In this document: positions 16,369-24,791 of the stretch, in pieces
Numbering within the stretch: position 1 is the stretch's first letter
Layout of the letters: each line of letters opens with the position of its first letter
Assembly (NCBI RefSeq): GCF_019396345.1
Contig: NZ_JAHKRM010000001.1
Coordinates: forward strand, 496,001 to 560,000
Reading direction: 5' to 3'
Length of the DNA: 64,000 nt
Source: Nonomuraea guangzhouensis
GTDB lineage: Bacteria; Actinomycetota; Actinomycetes; Streptosporangiales; Streptosporangiaceae
The notes under the pieces: generated by a model
Seen by the model: the letters and a program-made list of their open reading frames with translations, nothing else
Told to the model about the DNA's origin: nothing
Database searches by the model: none
Translations under genes and position numbers: made by a program

Positions 16369-18555
16369 ATGTCGCGGGATGTGAATTTGGTGGCCATTCG
16401 GTGGCAAAAGGCAGCACGACGGCGAATGACGGGCCTCGTCGCGCTCGCGCTCGTCGCCGTGCTCGCGGGCATCGGATTCTTCCTGGGTACGGGGGTGTCC
16501 AGCGCCCGGCCCAAGCTCGCCGACATCGGCGCGTGGCTGGCGAGCGCGCTCAACGGTGAGGTCGTCCACGCCAACGGCCTGTCCGGCCAGGTGGACGGCC
16601 GGGTGGACCTGGCCGCCGCGAAGGGCGACAAGCTCAAGGTGGTCCAGGACGGCAACAGCGTGCTCGTCGTCGACGAGTCGACCGGCCAGGTCAGCCGCAT
16701 CGACCCGACCCAGCTCGACGTCGCGCAGAGCAAGAGCCTGGGCGCCGGGGGCATGCAGCTGGTGATGGGCGCGGGCAAGGCGTACGCGATCGACCCGCGG
16801 GCGGGCACCGTCCAGCAGGTGAACCCGCTGACCGTGGACACGATCGGCGCCGCGATCACCCTCAAGGCCCCGCTCGGCCAGGCGGGCATCGACAAGAACG
16901 GAACCCTCTGGGTGCCCGTTCCCGAAGAAGGCACGCTCGCCCAGATCAACGGCGCGCAGCAGGGCAAGGCCGTGACCGTGGGCGAGCCCGGCGACCCGCT
17001 CACACTGACCATGGCCGACGGGGTACCGCTGGTCACCAACTCCGCCGCCGCCTCGGCGATGGTCATCGGCTCGACGGGCACCCGGCTCACGGTGAGCCTG
17101 CCCAGCACGGTGACCGAGGCCGGGCGCGGCGGCATGCTGATGCCCGCCGTCGCCGAGGCCACGATCGTCCCGATGCTCGCGCCCAAGCAGGGCGCGCTGG
17201 TGCTCGTCGACACCGCGAGCGGCGCGCTCAGCACCGTCTCGGTCAAGGGCGGCAAGCTCGGGCCGCCGCAGGCGCTCGGCCGCCGCGTCTACATCGCCGA
17301 CGAGAGCACCGGGCGGCTCATCGTGTACGACACGGTGGCCAAGAGGTTCGATCCCGAGAAGGTGGTCACCGGTAAGGCGGGGCCGCTGGAGGTGTTCGTC
17401 AAGGACGGGCTGCTCTGGGTCAACGACCAGTTCAGCGAGACGGCGCTGGTCATCGAGCAGGACGGCAGGGCGCACCGGGTCGGCAAGTACGACGAGGCAC
17501 TCGGCCAGAAGGACACCCCTACTCCCCTGCCCGTGCCCACCGGCACGCCCACGGTGGTGCCGCCGACGACCGTACCGACCCGGCAGAACGACCAGCCCAC
17601 GTCGAGGCCCACGGTGACGGTCACCCGTACGCCGAAGCCGACCGCGACGAAGCGCTCGGAGACCCCCAGCCCGCCCCCTTCGGCCACGCCCACCCCAACC
17701 CCAACCCCGACTCCCACGCCGACCCCCACGCAGACCCCCGGCCCGCCGGGTACGGTCACGGCGAACTCGGGGCCCGGCTGGATGGAGATCGTCTTCACCC
17801 CGTCGAGCCAGGGCAAGGCAACGGGCTACACGCTCAAGGGCGCCCCGGCCGGCGCGAACGTGACCCCGGACCGGGTCAGGTCCGACGGCCCCTTCCAGTT
17901 CCGGGTGACGGGAGGCCGGTGCGACCAGGAGTACACCTTCCGGGTGGCGGCCCAGTACGACGGCGGCGAGTCCGTCTCCGAACCCACCATCCCGGTACGC
18001 CCCTGCGTCGCGCCCGGCAGACCCGCGAGCTTCGAGGCCAAGGGCAAGAACCACGGCGCCGACCTCACCTGGTCGGCCCCCGACAACGCCAAGGAGGGCG
18101 GCGTCAGCTACGTACTCGAAGGCCCCGGCCAGCACCCCGGCACACTCGACGGGACCAGCGCCGAGGTGACCGGGCTGAAGAACGGCCAGGACTACACCTG
18201 GACACTGCGCGCCAAGAACGACGCCGGCGAGGGCCAGGATCGCGCCGAGGCGAAGGCCGGGCTGCAGCCGCCGTCCGCGCAGTTCCGCAACGCGCACAAC
18301 GACAACCGGGACACCCTGATCCGATCCGGACCCTCCGCGGGGGCGGAGTCCGGCCGGATCCCGAAGGGCGAGTACATCACCATGACCGTGATCTGCCAGA
18401 CCAAGGGCGCGGGCTACACCGACACCGACACGGGGATGAGCAGTGACGTCTGGAACAAGGTGGAGTCCAGCCGAGGCAGCGGCTGGCTCAACGACGTGCT
18501 GATGGACACCCCGAAGGGGGGATTCCCCGCCGCCCCCCTCTGGGAGTGCGAATGA
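16369..18555 (+). CDS. T7SS-associated membrane protein with propeller-like, fibronectin III and SH3-like parts
   Basis: A 728-residue protein: short basic cytoplasmic N-terminus, one membrane helix (about residues 20-41), about 330 residues of repeating short beta segments resembling a beta-propeller (ITLKAPLGQAGIDKNGTLWV), a Pro/Thr linker with alternating Thr-Pro pairs (17690-17735), two fibronectin type III modules (SGPGWMEIVFTPSSQGKATG; ADLTWSAPDNAKEGG) and a C-terminal SH3-like domain (RNAHNDNRDTLIRSGPSAG ... GWLNDVL). Such proteins are regular members of actinobacterial T7SS loci and probably work at the cell wall. ATG at 16369 is used; GTG at 16381 is possible. Stop overlaps the DUF58 start (ATGA). 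Confidence 0.8.
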   Translation: MSRDVNLVAIRWQKAARRRMTGLVALALVAVLAGIGFFLGTGVSSARPKLADIGAWLASALNGEVVHANGLSGQVDGRVDLAAAKGDKLKVVQDGNSVLVVDESTGQVSRIDPTQLDVAQSKSLGAGGMQLVMGAGKAYAIDPRAGTVQQVNPLTVDTIGAAITLKAPLGQAGIDKNGTLWVPVPEEGTLAQINGAQQGKAVTVGEPGDPLTLTMADGVPLVTNSAAASAMVIGSTGTRLTVSLPSTVTEAGRGGMLMPAVAEATIVPMLAPKQGALVLVDTASGALSTVSVKGGKLGPPQALGRRVYIADESTGRLIVYDTVAKRFDPEKVVTGKAGPLEVFVKDGLLWVNDQFSETALVIEQDGRAHRVGKYDEALGQKDTPTPLPVPTGTPTVVPPTTVPTRQNDQPTSRPTVTVTRTPKPTATKRSETPSPPPSATPTPTPTPTPTPTPTQTPGPPGTVTANSGPGWMEIVFTPSSQGKATGYTLKGAPAGANVTPDRVRSDGPFQFRVTGGRCDQEYTFRVAAQYDGGESVSEPTIPVRPCVAPGRPASFEAKGKNHGADLTWSAPDNAKEGGVSYVLEGPGQHPGTLDGTSAEVTGLKNGQDYTWTLRAKNDAGEGQDRAEAKAGLQPPSAQFRNAHNDNRDTLIRSGPSAGAESGRIPKGEYITMTVICQTKGAGYTDTDTGMSSDVWNKVESSRGSGWLNDVLMDTPKGGFPAAPLWECE

Positions 18556-19676
18556 TCACCAGAGCGGGGTGGGGCACCCTGGCCGCCTCCGTGCTGCTGG
18601 ACGCCGTGGCGGCACCGCTCGGCTACCAGCAGGCGGGCGCGCTGTCGGCCGGCGGGATCGCCGCCGTCGGCGCCGGCCTGCTGTGGACGCTGCGCCGGCC
18701 ACGGCTGGAGGTACGCCGCGAGGTCACACCCGTCAAGGTCGCCAGGGGCGACGCCGCCATCGCCATGCTGCGCGTCACGAACCGGGGCCGCTGGCGGCGC
18801 AACGGCCTCGAGGCCCACGACACCTGCCGGGACACCGCGATCGTGGTCGACGTACCGCCGCTGGCCAGGAACTCGACCGGGACCGTGTCGTACCGGCTGC
18901 CCACCCGCAGACGCGGCGAGACGCCCGTGGGCCCGCTGCGGCTCGACCGGGCCGACCCGTTCGGCCTGGCCCGGCGCACGACCTCGTACGGCCAGGCCGA
19001 CCTGCTGCTGGTCAGGCCGCGCACGGTGCCGCTGGAGCCGCTGAACTCCGGCCGGCAGCGCCACCTCGACGGCTCCGCCTCCCGTTCGCCGAGCGGCACG
19101 ATCACCTTCAACGGGGTCCGCGACTACGTGATCGGCGATGACCTGCGGCACATCCACTGGCGCTCCACGGCACGCACCGGGACCCTCATGGTCAAGGAGT
19201 TGGAGGACGTCAGCCTGCCGTACACGACCACGATCCTCGACACGCGCGCCGGGGCGTACGGGGGTGACGACGAGTTCGAGCTGGCGGTGGACGCGGCCGC
19301 CTCGGTCGCCTGGTCGGCGACCCGCCGCCGCTTCCCCGTACGCCTGCTGACCGGCGCCGGCGAGCTCCTGTCCGCCAAGGGCGGCGCCGAGGAGGCCGAG
19401 ACGGTGCTCGACCGCCTGGCCCTGGTCGAACGCGCCACCGACGCGGACGCGCCGGCGGACGTGGTGCGCCGCGCGGGCTCGGGCGGGGCGCTGGTCCTGG
19501 TCACTGGCGCGCGGACGGCGCTGACGGGGGTCGCGTCGGTGCGCCGCCGCTTCGACCAGGTGGTCTGCGTGTGGGTCGGCTCCTCGTCCGCCGACGACGG
19601 GCCGTTGGTGGTGCCCGGTGTGACGGTCATCGAGATCGGCGACCTGGCGGAACTGGCGGCAGCATGGCCGCACTGA
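18552..19676 (+). CDS. DUF58-domain membrane protein
   Basis: A 374-residue protein: two N-terminal membrane helices, a beta-rich region (EVTPVKVARGDAAIAMLRV) and the DUF58 core with the signature GDDLRHIHWRSTARTGTLMVKE (about residues 194-215), followed by a VWA-like fold. DUF58 proteins usually act with a MoxR AAA ATPase and a transglutaminase-like membrane protein. The transglutaminase-like partner follows with a 13-bp overlap, but no MoxR gene is seen next to it. ATG at 18552 overlaps the FnIII gene stop. Confidence 0.88.
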   Translation: MITRAGWGTLAASVLLDAVAAPLGYQQAGALSAGGIAAVGAGLLWTLRRPRLEVRREVTPVKVARGDAAIAMLRVTNRGRWRRNGLEAHDTCRDTAIVVDVPPLARNSTGTVSYRLPTRRRGETPVGPLRLDRADPFGLARRTTSYGQADLLLVRPRTVPLEPLNSGRQRHLDGSASRSPSGTITFNGVRDYVIGDDLRHIHWRSTARTGTLMVKELEDVSLPYTTTILDTRAGAYGGDDEFELAVDAAASVAWSATRRRFPVRLLTGAGELLSAKGGAEEAETVLDRLALVERATDADAPADVVRRAGSGGALVLVTGARTALTGVASVRRRFDQVVCVWVGSSSADDGPLVVPGVTVIEIGDLAELAAAWPH

Positions 19677-22384
19677 CCACCCCACCGGGCACACCACCGA
19701 CTCGGCCCGGCATGGCAGGCAGGCAGCCTGTCCAGAGTCCGCAGTCCGCCCACGGTGCGCAGTCTGCCTCGGGCGCGCAGCCCGCCCAGCCCGGTGCGCA
19801 GCCCACCTCGGGCGCGCAGTCGGCTCAGCCCGCTGCGCCACTCACCCCGGACGCGCAACTCACACCGCCAGGTGCGCGGCCGCCCCCATCGGGCATACCG
19901 ACCGCGCCAGGCATGCCGCCCACACCACCTTCGCCAGACGTGCAGTCCGCGCTGCACCTAGGGCGGCCCGAGCTGTCAGGCGTGCGATCCGTATTCGGGC
20001 GGCGGCCCGGTTCACCGGGGGGCCGGACCGCGGCGACAGGCGGTCAGCCCGCATTGGGGCGGCGGTCCAGTTCGCCGGGAAGCCGGGCCGCGGCGGGCGA
20101 GGCCGCGCCGCTGCCGTCGCTGCCTGAGTGGCGGCGGGTGGTGTCAGTCGTAGTCGTGGTCCTGCTGGCGGGTACGGCCGGGCTGGCGTTCGACGGGGTG
20201 TTCGCCCTGGGCGCGTTGGTCCCCGTGGTGGGCGTGGCGGCGGCTGTGCCGGGGGTGGTGGCGTACGCGCTGGTCAGGGTCCTGCCGTTGTGGGCGTCCC
20301 TCGCCGTGAACCTGCTGGCCTGGCTGACGGCGGTGTCGGCGACCCTGTTCAGGGCGCAGGCCATGGCCGGGTTCCTGCCGAGCCCGGCCAGTGCGCGGGC
20401 CGCGCTGCTCGGTGTGCGCGACTCGTGGAAGGCGCTGCTCACCACCATTCTGCCGGCCGAAGGGGACGGCAGGACGATCGTGCTGGCGCACTTCCTGGTG
20501 TGGGCGGCGGCGGTGGCGGGGACCGAGCTGACCCTGCGGACCAGGGCGGTGGTGCTGCCGGTCGCACCGGCCGTACCGGTGCTGGCCGCCGCTGTCGTCC
20601 TGGGCGTGGGCGGTCCCGGCTCGCGGCTGCCGTCGGCGGCGATCCTCGTCGGGCTGGCGCTGGTGCTGGCGCTGGTCCGGGCGGCCCGGTCGGTCAGGAC
20701 GATCGTGGCGGGGGTGCCGCTGCTGGCCGGCCTCGTGCTGGTCGCCGTCGCGGCCGGGACGGTGCTGCCGTTCGCCGCCAAGCCGTACGACGTGCGGCAG
20801 TTGGTGGCCCAGCCACCGCCGCGCCCGCTCGCCGGGGTGAGCCCGCTCGACCAGGTGTCAGCCTGGCTCCAGAACCCCTACCGCCAGCTCTTCACCGTCA
20901 GATCCACAGCCGAGGCGAACTGGCGGCTGGCCGTACTGGACCGCTTCGACGGCGTCACATGGACCTCCACCGCCGGCTACCTGCCGACCGGCGGCCGGGT
21001 CCCCGGCGACGACAACAGGGGAGCCCGCGACGTGGTCGAGCAGCAGTTCACGCTACAGAAGCTGGCCGGGCCCTGGTTGCCTGCGGCGGACCGTCCACAG
21101 CAGGTGAGCTTCACGGGCCCAGCGACCGACCGCATCGCCTCCACAAACGGCATCGTTCCCACAACTGACCCCGCGAGCAGCACCGAGCCGACGACCAACT
21201 TCGCGACCGGCACCGAACCGACACTCGCCCCCGCGACCGGCCTGATGGCCGACCCCTCGACCGGAATGCTGGCGAGCACGGCAACCGCCACCGCCCGCGA
21301 GGGCGCCACGTATCGGGTCACATCAGGCATTCGCCGCTACTCCGCCGCGGAGTTGCGCGAGGCGGTCCCTGCCGCCGACCAGGCCGCCCTGGCACTGCCC
21401 AACGGCCCCGACGGCCGTACGGCACCGCAGCGAGCCCGCCTCGCCACCATCGCGCGCAAGGCCACGGCCGGTGCCACCAGCCCCATGCAGCAGGCCGTAC
21501 GGCTGGCCGCCTACCTACGCAAGCACGCCGGCTACGACGTCAACTCCCCGCCGGGGCACAGCTACCGCAGCATCGAGTTCTTCCTCACCGAGGCGAAGAA
21601 GGGCACGACCGAGCAGTTCGCGGCGTCGTACGCGCTGCTCGCCCGCTCACTCGGCCTGCCCAGCCGGGTGGTCGTCGGTTTCGGTCCCGGCAAGTCGCAG
21701 GGCGGCGGCGTACGGCAGGTGCTGGCGGGCGACGTGCTCGCCTGGGCGGAGGTGGAGTTCAAGGGGATCGGCTGGGTGCCGTTCTACCCGACCCCGGCGC
21801 GCAGCCACGCGGGCGAGAGCGGTGACGTCGCCGAGGGCGTGTCCAAGCAGCGGCAGGAGGTCGAGCAGGAGATCAGCAGCGAGAACACGAAGCCCGGCCC
21901 GAAACCGACGCCCCACCAACCCACGCAAAAACCGTCCCCCGGCAAGGACGGACACGAGACGGAGATCGCCTGGCTGCCGATCGCGGGCGCGGTGGCCGGG
22001 GGCCTGCTGGTCGGCTACCTGCTGGCGGTGACCGTACTGCCACCCTTGCGCCGCCACCGACGCCGCCGGGCGGGGGTGGCGGGCGCGTGGCGGCAGACGG
22101 TGGTACGGCTGCGCGCCGCCGGGGTTCCGGCCTCGTCGAGTGTTCTGACGGCTCAGGAGGTGGCCACGCTGGGGGTGACGGCATTGGGCGCCCATGCGTA
22201 CGAGCCGCTGACGGGGTTGGCCGACCTGGCGAACCTCACCCGATTCGGCGACGCCCCCGTGGACCAGACGGCGGTGGACACGGCGTGGCGGCACTACGCG
22301 GACGTGGACGTGCTGGTCAGACGGAAGGTCGCGATACCGCGCCGCCTCGCCCGCCGCCTAGCCCCCGGCTCGCTGCTCCGCTGA
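19664..22384 (+). CDS. TgpA-like transglutaminase-fold membrane protein, catalytic residues lost
   Basis: A 906-residue protein: about 150 residues of Pro/Gln/Ala-rich cytoplasmic sequence, a cluster of about six membrane helices (about residues 155-375), an external transglutaminase-core region, and a last membrane helix (IAGAVAGGLLVGYLLAVTVLPPL) with a cytoplasmic tail. The usual G-x-C-xx-FA box reads GTTEQFAASYALLARSLGLP (Cys to Thr), the HAW-EV box reads VLAWAEVEF (His to Leu) and the GWVPFDPTP box reads GWVPFYPTP (Asp to Tyr). All three catalytic positions are changed, so it is probably a non-enzymatic scaffold. ATG at 19664 lies within the DUF58 gene end. Confidence 0.85.
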   Translation: MAALTTPPGTPPTRPGMAGRQPVQSPQSAHGAQSASGAQPAQPGAQPTSGAQSAQPAAPLTPDAQLTPPGARPPPSGIPTAPGMPPTPPSPDVQSALHLGRPELSGVRSVFGRRPGSPGGRTAATGGQPALGRRSSSPGSRAAAGEAAPLPSLPEWRRVVSVVVVVLLAGTAGLAFDGVFALGALVPVVGVAAAVPGVVAYALVRVLPLWASLAVNLLAWLTAVSATLFRAQAMAGFLPSPASARAALLGVRDSWKALLTTILPAEGDGRTIVLAHFLVWAAAVAGTELTLRTRAVVLPVAPAVPVLAAAVVLGVGGPGSRLPSAAILVGLALVLALVRAARSVRTIVAGVPLLAGLVLVAVAAGTVLPFAAKPYDVRQLVAQPPPRPLAGVSPLDQVSAWLQNPYRQLFTVRSTAEANWRLAVLDRFDGVTWTSTAGYLPTGGRVPGDDNRGARDVVEQQFTLQKLAGPWLPAADRPQQVSFTGPATDRIASTNGIVPTTDPASSTEPTTNFATGTEPTLAPATGLMADPSTGMLASTATATAREGATYRVTSGIRRYSAAELREAVPAADQAALALPNGPDGRTAPQRARLATIARKATAGATSPMQQAVRLAAYLRKHAGYDVNSPPGHSYRSIEFFLTEAKKGTTEQFAASYALLARSLGLPSRVVVGFGPGKSQGGGVRQVLAGDVLAWAEVEFKGIGWVPFYPTPARSHAGESGDVAEGVSKQRQEVEQEISSENTKPGPKPTPHQPTQKPSPGKDGHETEIAWLPIAGAVAGGLLVGYLLAVTVLPPLRRHRRRRAGVAGAWRQTVVRLRAAGVPASSSVLTAQEVATLGVTALGAHAYEPLTGLADLANLTRFGDAPVDQTAVDTAWRHYADVDVLVRRKVAIPRRLARRLAPGSLLR

Positions 22385-22553
22385 GCAGTGCCGCACACCG
22401 CCTGGGCGGTACCACTCTTCATCAGCCAGTTCCACCAGGGCGAGCGCCCCAACGGAGCATGGCCACAATCACACCCTGGCGTCCGCGTAGCTGATGGTGG
22501 TAGGCGCGCGTGCGGGCAGGACTATGAAAGACGTCCACGATCGTCACCCGCAT
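22358..22553 (-). pseudogene. Possible small decayed gene with one frameshift
   Basis: A minus-strand frame starting ATG at 22553 reads MRVTIVDVFHSPARTRAYHH ... MLRWGA and, after a one-base shift in the G-run near 22450, continues as LALVELADEEWYRPGGVR to a TAG at 22360-22358. The joined product reads like one 65-residue basic protein, hence the suggestion of a frameshifted gene. No family recognised. The rest of 22554-22844 (about 290 bp) shows nothing convincing. Confidence 0.28.
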
Positions 22554-22844
22554 GCCAATCTTCGAGTGCGCGCTGTTCACAGCGCACCCCCACCAACTCG
22601 CGTCGCTACATGCAAGAAGGCGCTGGTCACGGTGGCGACTGATCGTCTGCGGCGCGCTCGGAGACGACGAGTGAGCGGCTGTCGGCACTGGGTCTTCGGA
22701 TGAAGGCAAGCGTCATTCGTCAAGCAAAACCACTGGGCAGCCTGGCCTATGGCCTGACGGCTATTGGCCAAGCGTCTCGATCCCGATGGCGAGAACGCCC
22801 AGGCGTTCCTTCGCGCTGAGAGCCGTTGCCGACAGACGTCGTCG

Positions 22845-23735
22845 TCATGAACCGGGCGGTCGAGTCACCCCCGGGCCGGGCCGCACGTGCAATGTGATCA
22901 CTCCATCGTTCAGCGTCTCGGCCTGCGTTACACGCCAGCCGGCATCGATGCGTGAGGCCGCCACGCGCTCTTCGAAGTCCACATCCTTTGGGGAGTCGCC
23001 AGCGCCAGAGGCTGGCCAGTCAAGGGTGTAGCCCACCTTCAACCTGCGGTCGCCGACGATCCGCACCGCCTCGGCCACCGTCTTTCCCTCGATTGGCACG
23101 CCGGCCAGTACCTCCCCTGGCAGAGTGGCATCGACTGGCACCTCGTACCGCTCGCCGGGCCTTGCCGGCCTGCCCAATCTGAGCTCCGCGCCTCCAGACA
23201 GGTCGGCGCTGACGCGCATGCTGCCCAGACAGCCCTCGATGCGTTCCGCACACTCGGCGGCCTGGTACGCGACGCTGCCCTTGACGTCCTTCGTCCTGAC
23301 CATCTCGTGGTATGGGAATGGGTCTCGAGGCGAGATGGGCACCAGCGTGACCGTGATGTCCAGGCCGACCGTGCTGAACGCCTTCCGTAGTGCCTCAGGG
23401 TCGGGGTCGCCCTTGGTGAAGTAGAAGACGTAGTCGTTTCCGTCCCGATCGATCGTCACCGCCTCCCCCGCGTACACCTCGTCGGGCATGCCGAGCACCG
23501 ACGACCCAACGACGATGCCACCGGCCAGCAGCGCGGTGGCCACCCCGGCCATGAGCAACCGCCGCACATTCCACGCTGTGCGCCGGAAGGCCGGCGCGGT
23601 CACGTCCGCCGTGTTCGTCGTGTCCGTCGCGCTGATCTGGGCCAGCAACGCGTCCGCCACTGCGGAGTGCGCCAGGCCCGCCAGGTCCTGGTTTCGGATG
23701 GGCGTCGCCTTGCGGAACATCTCATCGCTGTTCAT
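22845..23735 (-). CDS. Sigma-associated single-pass membrane protein (CU044_5270-like)
   Basis: A 296-residue protein: cytoplasmic part of about 60 residues (MNSDEMFRKATPIRNQDLAG), one membrane helix (LLMAGVATALLAGGIVVGSS, about 60-80) and a beta-rich outside region with four Cys. The layout and its 4-bp overlap with an ECF sigma gene match CU044_5270-type proteins that follow such sigma factors in actinobacteria and may act as anti-sigma-like partners. No zinc anti-sigma motif (HxxxCxxC) is seen, so direct sigma binding is unproven. Confidence 0.7.
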   Translation of the reverse strand: MNSDEMFRKATPIRNQDLAGLAHSAVADALLAQISATDTTNTADVTAPAFRRTAWNVRRLLMAGVATALLAGGIVVGSSVLGMPDEVYAGEAVTIDRDGNDYVFYFTKGDPDPEALRKAFSTVGLDITVTLVPISPRDPFPYHEMVRTKDVKGSVAYQAAECAERIEGCLGSMRVSADLSGGAELRLGRPARPGERYEVPVDATLPGEVLAGVPIEGKTVAEAVRIVGDRRLKVGYTLDWPASGAGDSPKDVDFEERVAASRIDAGWRVTQAETLNDGVITLHVRPGPGVTRPPGS

Positions 23736-24277
23736 TGCATCTCCTCCCGGATGAACGGGCGCGTGACACGGCCACCCGGTGCGCCCTCTTGGCTCAGTGC
23801 CCTGGCAAACCGTCTACGCGCCCGGTACAGGCGAATGCGCACGGCGTTGCGCGAACACCCCAGCACTTCGGCGATCCGGCCCGGATCGAGGTCCTCCCAC
23901 AGAGCCAGGATGAGCACTTCTCGATCTGCTTCACTGAGTTGAGCAATCACCTCTGCGACGGCTTCGGACTCTGGCGATCGATCGGCGACGGACTGGAGTC
24001 GCCTGGCTTCCGCCACGAATGCCTCGTGCCACGCCGCCCTACGCCGCTCCCCGCGGTGATGGTTAGCCAGGACCTTGCGGGCCACGCCGTACAGCCACAT
24101 ACGGGCAGCCTCACCATCAGGCAGCTCGCTCACGCGCCGCCACGCGATCATGTACGTCTCCGCCACCACGTCGGCCGCGTCCTCCGCGCTGGCGCATCGC
24201 CGCAGCGCGTAGCCGAGCATCTGCTCGTAGGTACCGCGGTAGACGGCCTCGAACCGGGCGCGGTGTTGATCATCCAC
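23732..24277 (-). CDS. ECF-type RNA polymerase sigma factor
   Basis: A 181-residue sigma-70 family protein with region 2 (ARFEAVYRGTYEQMLGYALR; DAADVVAETYMIAWRR; ARMWLYGVARKVLANHHRGE) and region 4 (LSEADREVLILALWEDLDP; GCSRNAVRIRLYRARRRF). ECF factors direct polymerase to stress or envelope promoters. ATG at 24277. Translationally coupled to the membrane protein downstream, its likely sensor or partner. A self-regulated promoter was not identified. Confidence 0.9.
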   Translation of the reverse strand: MDDQHRARFEAVYRGTYEQMLGYALRRCASAEDAADVVAETYMIAWRRVSELPDGEAARMWLYGVARKVLANHHRGERRRAAWHEAFVAEARRLQSVADRSPESEAVAEVIAQLSEADREVLILALWEDLDPGRIAEVLGCSRNAVRIRLYRARRRFARALSQEGAPGGRVTRPFIREEMQ

Positions 24278-24719
24278 ATGTCATCCTCTTCGTTCGTGGA
24301 CTTACACCCCGCACTTGTCCACCCGCTCTCCCCGAATTTCGCCCGAGCCAGCGGAAAGGCCATCTAGTGCAGAAATCGCGACGGACTGGCCCACGGCTGT
24401 GATCGTGTGCTGGGTTCGTAGACACCCACTTACCGCCGATGTGGAGCCGGCTGCAGCGCCGGGCCGAGCGTGCCGCAGGGAATGATCCTCCCGTCCGCGG
24501 CCGGCCGCACCGCGGTCGCCGCCGCATGCAGCATCGCCTCCTGCCGGGACGGGGTCCGTGTGCCCTCGCCGTAGCTGTGCCAGTCGGCGTCTGTGGTCGA
24601 TCGCCCTCCACCTGCGGGAGATGGTCGCTGCGGGAATCGTCCGCCCTGTTGAGCTCGTTGTGACCTATGTGCTCGCCTTGGCGACGGGCACCGTTCCCAG
24701 TGATCCGCTGTTGGGCTGC
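24278..24719. other. Intergenic stretch without a supported gene
   Basis: About 440 bp between the sigma gene and the threonine ammonia-lyase promoter. On the minus strand at 24430-24600 a frame reads DADWHSYGEGTRTPSRQEAM, which looks protein-like and may be a remnant of a lost gene, but there is no start, partner or recognised family. Confidence 0.4.
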
Positions 24720-24743
24720 TGTCGTCACTACAATGCGACGACA
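24720..24743. promoter_or_regulatory. Inverted repeat around a -10 box upstream of ilvA
   Basis: Perfect 7-bp arms TGTCGTC (24720-24726) and GACGACA (24737-24743) flank a 10-bp spacer that contains a good -10 box TACAAT (24729-24734). A repressor bound here would cover the promoter of the threonine ammonia-lyase gene 49 bp downstream. No clear -35 box is seen. Confidence 0.45.
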
Positions 24744-24791
24744 CCTCGCCAACATCCCTTGATCAACCGCTGTTACTCGCCTGGAGTCCGC

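Noticed and set aside
17690..17735. Alternating Thr-Pro codon run as a possible microsatellite or CRISPR-like repeat
   Set aside because: It is the in-frame Pro/Thr linker of the FnIII protein; no spacer-repeat structure.
16108..18297. Minus-strand open frame of 729 codons opposite the FnIII gene
   Set aside because: Low-complexity translation and no domain; the plus-strand gene has a TM helix, FnIII and SH3-like motifs.
24430..24744. Minus-strand 104-codon frame with a protein-like part (DADWHSYGEGTRTPSR)
   Set aside because: The first half looks random, there is no start signal and no family; at most a remnant.
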